Assembly (NCBI RefSeq): GCF_005862305.2
Contig: NZ_CP054026.1
Span: 1 to 64,000, forward strand
Direction: 5' to 3'
Source of the DNA: Rhizobium indicum
GTDB lineage: Bacteria > Pseudomonadota > Alphaproteobacteria > Rhizobiales > Rhizobiaceae
Length of the DNA: 64,000 nt
Part shown: positions 53,768-62,586 of the stretch, piece after piece
How positions within the stretch are numbered: the stretch's first letter is position 1
Layout: each line of letters starts with the position of its first letter
Position numbers and translations under genes: made by a program
The notes under the pieces: generated by a model
What the model was told of the DNA's origin: nothing
What the model saw: the letters and a program-made list of their open reading frames with translations, nothing else
The model's database searches: none

Positions 53768-55231
53768 ATGCGACGTTTCCAGCACTATATCGATGGCGAA
53801 TTTTCAGATGGCGAGGCCAGCTATCCGAGCATCGATCCAGCCTCCGGCGCGGTCTGGGCTGATATGCCCGAAGCGCGTGAGGCCGATGTCGATCGGGCCG
53901 TAAACGCGGCCGACAGGGCGCTTTACGACGGCCCATGGCCGAAACTGACGGCCACCCAACGCGGCAAGCTGCTTTACAAGCTGGCCGACCTCGTTGCTGC
54001 CAACGCGCACGTGCTCGCTGAACTGGAGACACGCGACACCGGCAAGATCATCCGCGAAACCTCGGCGCAGATCGCTTATGTCGCCGAATACTATCGCTAC
54101 TATGCCGGCATCGCCGACAAGATCGAAGGTGCCTATCTGCCGATCGACAAGCCCGACATGGATGTCTGGCTTCGTCGCGAGCCGATCGGCGTCGTTGCGA
54201 TGGTCGTGCCATGGAACAGCCAGCTCTTCCTGTCCGCGGTGAAGATCGGCCCGGCGCTCGCGGCCGGCTGCACGATGGTGGTCAAGGCCTCGGAAGACGG
54301 GCCGGCGCCGCTTCTCGAATTTGCACGGCTCGTGCACGAGGCAGGCTTTCCCGCCGGCGTGGTCAACATCATCACGGGTTTCGGCGCCTCCTGTGGCGCC
54401 GCCCTCGGCCGCCATCCGAAGGTCGCGCACGTCGCCTTCACCGGCGGACCCGAAACCGCCCGGCACGTCGTTCGCAACTCGGCCGAAAACCTCGCCTCCA
54501 CCTCGCTTGAACTTGGCGGCAAGTCGCCATTCATCGTCTTTGCCGATGCGGACCTCGAAAGTGCGGCCAATGCCCAGGTCGCAGGCATCTTCGCCGCGAC
54601 AGGGCAGAGCTGCGTTGCCGGATCGCGCCTCATCGTCGAACGCAGCGTCAAGGATAGATTCGTCGCCCTGCTACGCGAGAAGGCGGAGGCGATCCGGATC
54701 GGTGCTCCGCTCGATATGGCGACAGAAGTCGGCCCGCTTGCCACCAGGCGCCAGCAGGACAATATCGGCGCCCTCGTCGCCAAGTCGATTGAAAGCGGCG
54801 CCCGGCTCGTGACGGGAGGACGCAAGATCGACGGCGAAGGCTATTATTTCCCGCCGACGATTCTCGACTGCGACGATGTCGCCTCGCCCTCCCTGATCGA
54901 GGAATTCTTCGGACCGGTCCTGTCCGTCGTGTCATTCGAGACGGAGGCCGAGGCGCTGCGGCTCGCCAACGATACCCGTTATGGCCTGGCTTCCGGCGTC
55001 TTCACCCAGAACCTCACCCGGGCGCACCGGCTGATGAAGGGGCTGCGTGCCGGGATCGTCTGGGTCAACACCTACCGCGCCGTCTCGCCGATCGCGCCGT
55101 TCGGCGGTTTCGGCCTGTCAGGCCATGGCAGGGAGGGCGGCATGGCCGCGGCGCTCGATTATACCCGTACCAAGACGATCTGGCTCAGGACATCGGACGA
55201 TCCGATCCCCGATCCCTTCGTGATGAGGTAG
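53768..55231 (+). CDS. Aldehyde dehydrogenase (first copy)
   Basis: A 487-residue NAD(P)+ aldehyde dehydrogenase: catalytic Glu in SLELGGKSPFIVFADADLES and Cys in ATGQSCVAGSRL; active-site Asn in VVPWNSQLF; C-terminal VNTYRAVSPIAPFGGFGLSG. It would oxidise an aldehyde made by the hydrolase/monooxygenase steps. Confidence 0.9.
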   Translation: MRRFQHYIDGEFSDGEASYPSIDPASGAVWADMPEAREADVDRAVNAADRALYDGPWPKLTATQRGKLLYKLADLVAANAHVLAELETRDTGKIIRETSAQIAYVAEYYRYYAGIADKIEGAYLPIDKPDMDVWLRREPIGVVAMVVPWNSQLFLSAVKIGPALAAGCTMVVKASEDGPAPLLEFARLVHEAGFPAGVVNIITGFGASCGAALGRHPKVAHVAFTGGPETARHVVRNSAENLASTSLELGGKSPFIVFADADLESAANAQVAGIFAATGQSCVAGSRLIVERSVKDRFVALLREKAEAIRIGAPLDMATEVGPLATRRQQDNIGALVAKSIESGARLVTGGRKIDGEGYYFPPTILDCDDVASPSLIEEFFGPVLSVVSFETEAEALRLANDTRYGLASGVFTQNLTRAHRLMKGLRAGIVWVNTYRAVSPIAPFGGFGLSGHGREGGMAAALDYTRTKTIWLRTSDDPIPDPFVMR

Positions 55232-55236
55232 CGCCG

Positions 55237-55560
55237 ATGTTTTACGAGATCCGGACCTATCGGCTGAAGAACGGCACGATCCCGCAATATCTCAAGGTCG
55301 TCGAGGAGGAGGGGATCGAGATCCAGAAGAGCCATCTCGGTACGCTCGTCGGTTACTTCTTTTCGGAGATCGGGACGATCAACGAGATCGTTCACATCTG
55401 GGCCTTTGCGAGCCTGGACGACCGGGAGGCGAGGCGCCAGAGGCTTTTGGCCGATCCCCGGTGGCAGGCCTTCCTGCCCAAGATCCGCGATCTCATCGAG
55501 GTGGCGGAAAACAAGATTATGAAGCCAGCTAACTTTTCTCCCAGGAGCGAGGCGCACTGA
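55237..55560 (+). CDS. NIPSNAP-family protein
   Basis: A 107-residue dimeric alpha-beta barrel protein: FYEIRTYRLKNGTIPQYLK at the start, LVGYFFSEIGTINEIVHIWA and the end LIEVAENKIMKPANFS. Members often accompany catabolic enzymes with roles in substrate binding or small-molecule conversion; here undefined. Confidence 0.85.
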   Translation: MFYEIRTYRLKNGTIPQYLKVVEEEGIEIQKSHLGTLVGYFFSEIGTINEIVHIWAFASLDDREARRQRLLADPRWQAFLPKIRDLIEVAENKIMKPANFSPRSEAH

Positions 55561-55604
55561 CGGCATAAGGCATACAGGACAAACCAGAACAAGGATAAGG
55601 GAAC

Positions 55605-56615
55605 ATGAAAACAACATTTGCTTTCGCGGCGGTTGCCGCATTTGTGGCTGTGTCCGTACCGGCGCACGCCGACAACATGGTCTTTTCGAGCTGGGGAGGA
55701 ACGACCCAGGACGCGCAGAAGGCCGCATGGGCTAGCCCGTTCACGGAGAAGACCGGGATCACCGTCGTACAGGACGGACCGACGGACTACGGCAAGCTCA
55801 AGGCGATGGTCGAGGCTGGCCAGGTTACCTGGGACGTTGTCGACGTCGAAGGCGACTATGCCGCCCAGGCCGGCAAGAATGGCCAGCTCGAGAAACTCGA
55901 TTTCTCCGTCATCGACAAATCCAAGCTCGATCCGCGCTTCGTGACCGATTATTCGGTCGGCAGCTTCTATTATTCCTTCGTGATCGGCTGCAATGCCGAT
56001 GCCGTCAGCGCCTGCCCGAAGACATGGGCTGACCTGTTCGACACGGCAAAATTTCCGGGAAAGCGCACATTCTACAAGTGGTCGGCTCCCGGCGTGATCG
56101 AAGCGGCGCTGCTTGCCGACGGCGTGGCCGCCGACAAGCTCTATCCGCTTGATCTCGACCGCGCCTTCAAGAAGCTCGATACGATCAAATCGGATATCGT
56201 CTGGTGGTCGGGCGGCGCACAGTCGCAGCAGCTTCTGGCATCCGCCGAGGCTCCTTTCGGCAGTGTCTGGAATGGCCGCATGACCGCGCTTGCGGCGAGC
56301 GGCATCAAGACCGAGACCTCGTGGGAACAGAACATCACCGCTGCGGATTCGCTCGTCGTGCCGAAGGGTTCGCCGAACGTGGAAGCCGCTATGAAGTTCA
56401 TTGCGATGGCGACCTCGGCCGAACCGCAGGCCGCCCTTGCAAAAGCCACCGGATATGCGCCAATCAACGTTGACTCGGCCAAGCTGATGGATCCGGAAAC
56501 GGCCAAGACCCTGCCGGATCAGCAGACGGCCAGCCAGGTGAATGCCGACATGAACTACTGGGCGGACAATCGCGATGCCATCGGCGAGAAGTGGTACGCC
56601 TGGCAGGCGAAATAG
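55605..56615 (+). CDS. Polyamine/opine-type ABC transporter binding protein (PotD-like)
   Basis: A 336-residue periplasmic binding protein with signal peptide FAAVAAFVAVSVPAHA. PotD-type markers: NMVFSSWGGTTQDAQKAAWA, WDVVDVEGDYAAQAG, VWWSGGAQSQQLLASAEAPF and the end WADNRDAIGEKWYAWQAK. It captures the substrate of the operon, probably a cationic or nitrogenous compound. Confidence 0.87.
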   Translation: MKTTFAFAAVAAFVAVSVPAHADNMVFSSWGGTTQDAQKAAWASPFTEKTGITVVQDGPTDYGKLKAMVEAGQVTWDVVDVEGDYAAQAGKNGQLEKLDFSVIDKSKLDPRFVTDYSVGSFYYSFVIGCNADAVSACPKTWADLFDTAKFPGKRTFYKWSAPGVIEAALLADGVAADKLYPLDLDRAFKKLDTIKSDIVWWSGGAQSQQLLASAEAPFGSVWNGRMTALAASGIKTETSWEQNITAADSLVVPKGSPNVEAAMKFIAMATSAEPQAALAKATGYAPINVDSAKLMDPETAKTLPDQQTASQVNADMNYWADNRDAIGEKWYAWQAK

Positions 56616-56728
56616 TCTGAAACTTGAGACGGATGGGCACGGCGAATGTGCGCCGTGCCTCCCGCAGCGTCGGAGCCGATTTGTCGGACCTCGGCGCCTG
56701 CGGAATTTGACGGGTGGGAAGGACTGTC

Positions 56729-57601
56729 ATGTCGACATATAGCGATGCCTCCGCTGCAATTGCGCCCCTGCCAAAGGCGCGCAGGGCAACAGGGTTTGGC
56801 GGGGTCCTTCCGGCGCTCGCCTTCGTGGCGATCTTTTTCATCGCGCCGGTGGCGGTACTCTTGCTGCGCAGCGTGCTGGAACCGGTGCCGGGCTTTGGAA
56901 ACTATGCGCAGCTGATCGGGTCCGCGACCTATCTCAAGATTTTCGCCAACACCTTCATCGTCTCGGGTCTCGTCACGGCGATTTCGCTGCTGATCGGATT
57001 TCCCGTTGCCTGGGCACTGGCAATCATGCCCGGGCGGCTGACCTCGGTGATCTTTGCCATCCTGCTCCTGTCGATGTGGACCAACCTGCTTGCCCGCACC
57101 TATGCTTGGATGGTGCTTTTGCAGCGGACGGGACTGATCAACAAGATGCTGATCGGAATGGGGCTGATCGACAAACCTTTGGCACTGGTCAACAACCTGA
57201 CCGGGGTCACGATCGGCATGACCTATATCATGTTGCCCTTCATCATCCTGCCGCTCTACGGCGTGATCAGGAAGATCGACCCGTCGACCCTGCAGGCGGC
57301 AGCACTTTGCGGCGCCAACCGGTGGCAGTGCCTGACCCGTGTCCTGCTGCCCTTGGCCATGCCCGGCATGGCGGCTGGCGCCCTCATGGTCTTCGTCATG
57401 TCCCTTGGTTATTTCGTCACGCCGTCGCTGCTCGGCGGCACTGCGAACATGATGCTCGCAGAGCTGATCGCGCAATTCGTGCAGTCGCTGGTCAACTGGG
57501 GAATGGGCGGTGCCGCGGCGCTGGTGCTCCTCGTGGTGACCCTGTCGCTCTACGCCGTGCAGTTGCGCTTCGTCGGCAACCAGAACCCGGGAGGGCGTTG
57601 A
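56729..57601 (+). CDS. ABC transporter permease (PotB-like)
   Basis: A 290-residue permease with six spans: FIAPVAVLLLRSVLE, SMWTNLLARTYAWMVLLQ, and the EAA-like ALCGANRWQCLTRVLLPLAM. ATG 56729 follows GGAAGGACTGTC; the longer frame adds nothing. Forms the channel with the next gene. Confidence 0.87.
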   Translation: MSTYSDASAAIAPLPKARRATGFGGVLPALAFVAIFFIAPVAVLLLRSVLEPVPGFGNYAQLIGSATYLKIFANTFIVSGLVTAISLLIGFPVAWALAIMPGRLTSVIFAILLLSMWTNLLARTYAWMVLLQRTGLINKMLIGMGLIDKPLALVNNLTGVTIGMTYIMLPFIILPLYGVIRKIDPSTLQAAALCGANRWQCLTRVLLPLAMPGMAAGALMVFVMSLGYFVTPSLLGGTANMMLAELIAQFVQSLVNWGMGGAAALVLLVVTLSLYAVQLRFVGNQNPGGR

Positions 57602-57602
57602 C

Positions 57603-58403
57603 ATGTTGCTCAATTTCGACCGCCTCGGCTGGTGGAAATATATCCTGCTGACGATCACGCTTCTGACTGCGGCCTTTCTGCTGCTGCCGATCGTCTTTAT
57701 CGCCGCACTGTCCTTCGGCTCCTCGCAGTGGCTGATCTTTCCGCCGCCCGGATGGACGCTTCAATGGTACAGCGAGCTCTTTGCCGATCCGCGCTGGCTG
57801 GAATCGGCCTGGACGAGCTTCAAGATCGCGGTCATCGTGACTGTTCTGTCGGTGCTGCTCGGGCTTGTGACTTCCTTCGGGCTGGTGCGCGGTTCGTTCC
57901 TGTTCCGCGATGCGCTGAAAGCGCTGTTCCTGACGCCGATGATCCTTCCCGTCGTGGTTCTTGCGGTTGCCCTTTATGCCTTCTTCCTGAGGATCGGCCT
58001 TGGCGGCACGTTGATAGGTTTCGTCATTTCCCACCTCGTTCTCGCGCTGCCTTTCTCGATCCTGTCCATATCCAGTGCGCTGGAGGGCTTCGACAAATCG
58101 ATCGAAGATGCGGCGGTTCTGTGCGGTGCCTCGCCTCTGGAAGCAAAGATCAGGGTCACCCTGCCGGCGATCAGCCATGGGCTGTTTTCGGCTGCCGTCT
58201 TCTCGTTCCTGACATCCTGGGACGAGGTGGTGGTGGCGATCTTCATGTCCAGCCCGACCCTGCAGACGCTGCCCGTCAAGGTCTGGGCGACGTTGCGGCA
58301 GGACCTGACGCCCGTTGTCGCTGCGGCATCGACCCTTCTCATCCTTTTGACGATCATCTTGATGGCGCTGGTTGCCGTCGTGCGTAAGGTACTGAAACAA
58401 TGA
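57603..58403 (+). CDS. ABC transporter permease (PotC-like)
   Basis: A 266-residue permease: LLLPIVFIAALSFGSSQWLI near the start, RDALKALFLTPMILPVVVLA, EAA-like loop SIEDAAVLCGASPLEAKIRV and TSWDEVVVAIFM. Partner of the PotB-like permease; overlaps the ATPase start by four bases. Confidence 0.87.
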   Translation: MLLNFDRLGWWKYILLTITLLTAAFLLLPIVFIAALSFGSSQWLIFPPPGWTLQWYSELFADPRWLESAWTSFKIAVIVTVLSVLLGLVTSFGLVRGSFLFRDALKALFLTPMILPVVVLAVALYAFFLRIGLGGTLIGFVISHLVLALPFSILSISSALEGFDKSIEDAAVLCGASPLEAKIRVTLPAISHGLFSAAVFSFLTSWDEVVVAIFMSSPTLQTLPVKVWATLRQDLTPVVAAASTLLILLTIILMALVAVVRKVLKQ

Positions 58404-59479
58404 AAGAACCATTCCTTCAGATCAGCGGAATACGCAAGGAATACGGCCCTGTCGTCGCCGTCCACGACGTCAATCTCGACGTTCGACGCGGGGAGTTCCT
58501 GACCTTTCTCGGACCGTCCGGATCCGGGAAAAGCACGACCCTCTACATCCTGGCCGGTTTTGAAACTCCGACGAAAGGCGACATCACGCTGGAGGGCAAG
58601 ACCTTGCTCGACACGCCGTCGCACAAACGCAACATCGGCATGGTGTTCCAGCGCTACACCTTGTTTCCGCATTTGACGGTGGGCGAAAACATCGCCTTCC
58701 CGCTGAAGGTCCGGCGCAAGTCCAAGGCCGAGGTCGACAGCAAGGTGAAGGAGATGCTGCGCCTCGTCAGGCTCGAAGGCTTCGAGGATCGCAAGCCCGC
58801 ACAAATGTCCGGCGGCCAGCAGCAGCGTGTCGCCCTTGCCAGAGCCCTTGCCTATGATCCGCCGGTGCTTCTGATGGACGAGCCGCTGTCGGCGCTCGAC
58901 AAGAAGCTGCGCGAGGAAATCCAGCATGAGATACGCCGGATCCATCAGCAGACCGAAGTGACGATCCTCTATGTCACGCACGACCAGGAGGAGGCGCTGC
59001 GGCTCTCCGACCGCATCGCCGTCTTTTCCAAGGGCGTCATCGACCAGATCGGAACAGGCCCCGAACTCTATGCCAATCCCAAGACCCGCTTCGTTGCCGA
59101 ATTCATCGGCGACAGCGACTTCATTTCGTGCGACCTGGTGTCATCCTCCGACGGACAAGCCACCATTGCGCTCGGAGGCGGGACCATCTTCAATCAAATT
59201 CCGGTGCATGGAAAAGGGACCTCCGGCGCCAGGGCAGCTCTGATGCTGCGGCCTGAGCGCATTCGCCTGTCGCGCGTCCGGGCGGCCGGCGTGGGTCTTG
59301 CCGCGACGGTCAGCGACATTACCTTTCTCGGCAACAATATCCACGTCTCGACGGAGACGGCGGCCGGCGAGGCGCTTTCGGTCCGCTTGCCATTCGGTCA
59401 TGAGGCTATTGCCGGGCTCAATCGTGGAGATATAGTCCATCTGGATTTCGATCCCGGCGCCGCTCACGTATTCTGCTGA
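58400..59479 (+). CDS. ABC transporter ATP-binding protein (PotA-like)
   Basis: A 359-residue ATPase: Walker [11 protein letters not shown]-loop VFQRYTLFPHLTV, signature [15 protein letters not shown], Walker B VLLMDEPLSALD, switch YVTHDQEEA, then a C-terminal TOBE-like domain. Energises the transporter encoded just upstream. Confidence 0.89.
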   Translation: MKEPFLQISGIRKEYGPVVAVHDVNLDVRRGEFLTFLGPSGSGKSTTLYILAGFETPTKGDITLEGKTLLDTPSHKRNIGMVFQRYTLFPHLTVGENIAFPLKVRRKSKAEVDSKVKEMLRLVRLEGFEDRKPAQMSGGQQQRVALARALAYDPPVLLMDEPLSALDKKLREEIQHEIRRIHQQTEVTILYVTHDQEEALRLSDRIAVFSKGVIDQIGTGPELYANPKTRFVAEFIGDSDFISCDLVSSSDGQATIALGGGTIFNQIPVHGKGTSGARAALMLRPERIRLSRVRAAGVGLAATVSDITFLGNNIHVSTETAAGEALSVRLPFGHEAIAGLNRGDIVHLDFDPGAAHVFC

Positions 59480-59489
59480 AAGTTGTCCT

Positions 59490-60944
59490 ATGAAGCTCAA
59501 TGATCCCTCGCTGTTCCGTCAGGCATGCCCCATCGCCGATCGCTGGATCGAAGCGGAAGGCCGCAAGGCGGCGACGGTCCGCAATCCGGCGACAGGTGAG
59601 GTGCTGGGGGTGGTCCCTGACCTCGGCGCCGCGGAAACGGAAGATGCCATCCGCGCCGCCGTCATCGCCCAGAAGCTTTGGGCGAAGAAGACCGCCGGGG
59701 AGCGCGCCGCCATTCTCAAGGCATGGCACCGCCTGATGATCGAAAACCGCGATGATCTGGCGATGATCCTGACGCTGGAGCAGGGAAAGCCGCTCGCCGA
59801 GGCCAAGGGGGAGATCACCTATGGCGCGAGCTTCATCGAATGGTTCGCCGAAGAGGCGAGACGCATCAACGGCGAGGTCGTACCGGGACATCAGCCGGAC
59901 AAGCGGATCCTCGTCCTGCGCCAGCCTGCAGGCGTGGTGGCGGCGATCACGCCCTGGAACTTTCCGAACGCGATGATCACCCGCAAGATCGGCCCCGCGC
60001 TTGCCGCCGGCTGTGCCGTGGTTCTCAAGCCGGCGCTGCAGACGCCATTCTCCGCCATAGCGATCGCCGTTCTCGGTGAGCGTGCCGGCCTGCCGCCGGG
60101 GCTTCTCAACATCGTCACGGGTGACGCAGCGGCAATTGGCGGGGCGCTGACGGCAAGCCGTGACGTTCGCGTCCTGACCTTCACCGGGTCCACCCGGACG
60201 GGCGAACTGCTTTACCGGCAATGCGCGCCGACGATCAAAAAGCTCGGCCTTGAGCTTGGCGGCAATGCACCCTTCATCGTGTTCGACGACGCCGATCTCG
60301 ACGCTGCCGTCGAAGGCGCGCTCATCGCCAAGTTCCGCAACAACGGCCAGACCTGCGTCTGCGCCAATCGGCTTTATGTTCAGGACGGCGTCTACGAAGC
60401 GTTTGCCGCCAAGCTGGCCGCAGCCGTTTCGGGCTTGAAGGTCGGCAACGGTCTCGACCGTGACGTCGTGCTTGGTCCGCTGATCGATGACAATGCCGTC
60501 GCCAAGGTCGAAAGCCATATCAGCGATGCCGTTTCAAAGGGTGCCGGGATCGTCTTAGGCGGCAAACGCCACGCGCTCGGCGGCCATTTCTTCGAGCCGA
60601 CGATCCTACGCGATGTTGCTGCCGGCATGCAGGTCGCGCGCGAGGAAACCTTCGGGCCGCTCGCACCGCTTTTCCGTTTCCGCGACGAGCAGGACGTCAT
60701 CGAACAGGCAAACGACACCGAGTTCGGGCTCGCTTCGTATTTTTATGCCCGCGATCTGTCGCGGGTATTTCGCGTGGCCGAAGCGCTCGAATATGGGATG
60801 GTCGGCGTCAATACCGGTCTCGTCTCGACGGCTGAGGCTCCGTTCGGCGGCGTGAAAATGTCGGGCCTCGGTCGCGAAGGGTCGCGGCACGGATTGGACG
60901 AATATACGGAACTTAAATATGTATGCCTCGGCGGCATTGCCTGA
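59490..60944 (+). CDS. Aldehyde dehydrogenase, succinate-semialdehyde type
   Basis: A 484-residue aldehyde dehydrogenase of the GabD branch: catalytic Asn in TPWNFPNAM, Glu in LGLELGGNAPFIVFDDADLD and Cys in NNGQTCVCANRLY; end VKMSGLGREGSRHGLDEY. Probably oxidises a semialdehyde, the last step of the operon's pathway. A 15-bp hairpin follows. Confidence 0.88.
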   Translation: MKLNDPSLFRQACPIADRWIEAEGRKAATVRNPATGEVLGVVPDLGAAETEDAIRAAVIAQKLWAKKTAGERAAILKAWHRLMIENRDDLAMILTLEQGKPLAEAKGEITYGASFIEWFAEEARRINGEVVPGHQPDKRILVLRQPAGVVAAITPWNFPNAMITRKIGPALAAGCAVVLKPALQTPFSAIAIAVLGERAGLPPGLLNIVTGDAAAIGGALTASRDVRVLTFTGSTRTGELLYRQCAPTIKKLGLELGGNAPFIVFDDADLDAAVEGALIAKFRNNGQTCVCANRLYVQDGVYEAFAAKLAAAVSGLKVGNGLDRDVVLGPLIDDNAVAKVESHISDAVSKGAGIVLGGKRHALGGHFFEPTILRDVAAGMQVAREETFGPLAPLFRFRDEQDVIEQANDTEFGLASYFYARDLSRVFRVAEALEYGMVGVNTGLVSTAEAPFGGVKMSGLGREGSRHGLDEYTELKYVCLGGIA

Positions 60945-60983
60945 CCTGGTCGATGCTTGCGCTTTGCCGCAAAGAAAGACCGA

Positions 60984-61019
60984 GAATGCATTGGCAAACG
61001 GATTTTTGCCGATGCATTC
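60984..61019. terminator. Terminator-like hairpin between convergent genes
   Basis: Arms of 15 bp (GAATGCATTGGCAAA and TTTGCCGATGCATTC, one G-T pair) around a 6-nt loop, between the operon end and the convergent GMC gene. Likely ends both transcripts, though no long T-run follows. Confidence 0.65.
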
Positions 61020-61056
61020 CGTTAATCGCCAAAGCTCTGGGGTGAAATTCAAACTG

Positions 61057-62586
61057 CTAAAGTGCCGAGTTTGCTTCCGTTTCGGCGAGGCGGTGAGCGA
61101 TGCGGTCGGCATTGGCCATGATCGTCATCGTGACGTATTTCGAGGAAAGATCGGGAAGAATCGAACCATCGACGACGTAAAGACCGGGATGGAGATTCAG
61201 CTCGCCATCGGAAGAAGTGCCGAACGGGCCGGCCGCGCCCATAGGCAGAGTGCCGGCGAAATGTGCATCGATGCCAGGTTCCGCCAGCGATGCGCCCGGG
61301 AGCTGTATCAGTCCCAACCGTTTCCATTCACGGCGGAGCATTTTTTTCAAAGTCTCGTCGCGAAGGCCAAAACCGTCTGCGAAGCCGCCGCGGACGGTCA
61401 GACGCTTTCCTGCCGTTTCATCCCGACGGATGTAGCTGTGGCTCTGATCGCCGGGATAATAGATCGTCCCGACGAGGAGACTGCTGCCGATAAGCTCGAA
61501 CGCCGCGCGCCCGGCTTTTCGACCGAGCGGCATCCTGTTGATAAAACTCTGCGCCGGCAGAGTACCAACTTCATAGATCGCTCCCGTCACGTAATCGGAT
61601 GCGCCGCTGCCGTAGCGCAGAGATAAGCCAAGCTGCGCAAGGCTGTGCGTCGGCGTCGGGGAACGCAACAAACGTGGGGGACAGAGCAGAGGGACGGCCA
61701 GTGTGGGGCTGTTCAGGAGACGCAGCCCTTGCTCGCCAAACGGCAGGAGATCGGCCAGCAGGGCGGCTGTTCCGAGAACCCCAGCGGCAAGAATGATCCT
61801 CGGCGCGGAAAATGACGATCCGTCTGCCGTTCCGACTGTCCAGCCCGAGCTGTGTGTCAGCGAGATCGCCTGCATGTTATCGAGCAAACGAAAATGCGGA
61901 GACTTTCGCAACAGAAGCAGATCCCGCCTGCTGTTATAGATCGCGCCGGTCGGGCAGCCATAGAGACAGTCGTCGCGCAGATCGCATGCCGCCCGCCCGG
62001 GCCGCGCCGCCGAAAGTATGGCATTGACGGCCGGAAAAAGCCGGAACGACCCATCAGCCGGCTTTACGGCCTGGTGTCGATGGAGAACATGGGCCGCTGT
62101 CGCTCCAAGCGGCAGGACGGGCTCGCCGTCAGCGTCTATCGCAACATCCGCATTCCTGCTGATGCCGATGCGCTTGGCGACATGCTCGTAGGACCTCTGC
62201 AAGGAGGCGATGTCTATTGGCCAATTCGCGATGTCTTCGGCATCGAGATAGCTGATTTGCGCTCCCCAAATGTTGGAGAGCCCGCCGCGGGCAAGGCTGC
62301 CGATTGGGATGAAACCGTCGCCGGTTATGCCGGATTGGCGTCGAAAAGGTTCGAGAATTCCTCGTGCTGCAGGGGTCTGCAATTTCGGCGAACTTCCGTC
62401 GTCCGTTCGCAGCGATTCCAGATTGCTTCCCAGGACGCGGACGCTGCGGCTTTCCTCTTGCGATCCGGCATCATCCCCGCCATCCAGCATCAGAACGCGG
62501 CGTCCGGCCGCTATCAGGGGAAACGCAGCGGAGACACCGGCAGGTCCACTGCCGATGATGATGAAGTCGGCGTCCGGCCCATTCAT
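61057..62586 (-). CDS. GMC-type FAD oxidoreductase
   Basis: A 509-residue GMC-like enzyme: FAD motif FIIIGSGPAGVSAAFPLIAA, MLDGG, a SLARGGLSNIWGAQIS segment, active-site His in HFAGTLPMGAAG and the C-terminal VVDGSILPDLSSKYVTMTIM. Cysteines in CDLRDDCLYGCPTGAIYNSR are notable and could bind a metal or cluster. It overlaps the epimerase gene by four bases, so both probably modify a sugar of a surface polysaccharide. Confidence 0.8.
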   Translation of the reverse strand: MNGPDADFIIIGSGPAGVSAAFPLIAAGRRVLMLDGGDDAGSQEESRSVRVLGSNLESLRTDDGSSPKLQTPAARGILEPFRRQSGITGDGFIPIGSLARGGLSNIWGAQISYLDAEDIANWPIDIASLQRSYEHVAKRIGISRNADVAIDADGEPVLPLGATAAHVLHRHQAVKPADGSFRLFPAVNAILSAARPGRAACDLRDDCLYGCPTGAIYNSRRDLLLLRKSPHFRLLDNMQAISLTHSSGWTVGTADGSSFSAPRIILAAGVLGTAALLADLLPFGEQGLRLLNSPTLAVPLLCPPRLLRSPTPTHSLAQLGLSLRYGSGASDYVTGAIYEVGTLPAQSFINRMPLGRKAGRAAFELIGSSLLVGTIYYPGDQSHSYIRRDETAGKRLTVRGGFADGFGLRDETLKKMLRREWKRLGLIQLPGASLAEPGIDAHFAGTLPMGAAGPFGTSSDGELNLHPGLYVVDGSILPDLSSKYVTMTIMANADRIAHRLAETEANSAL

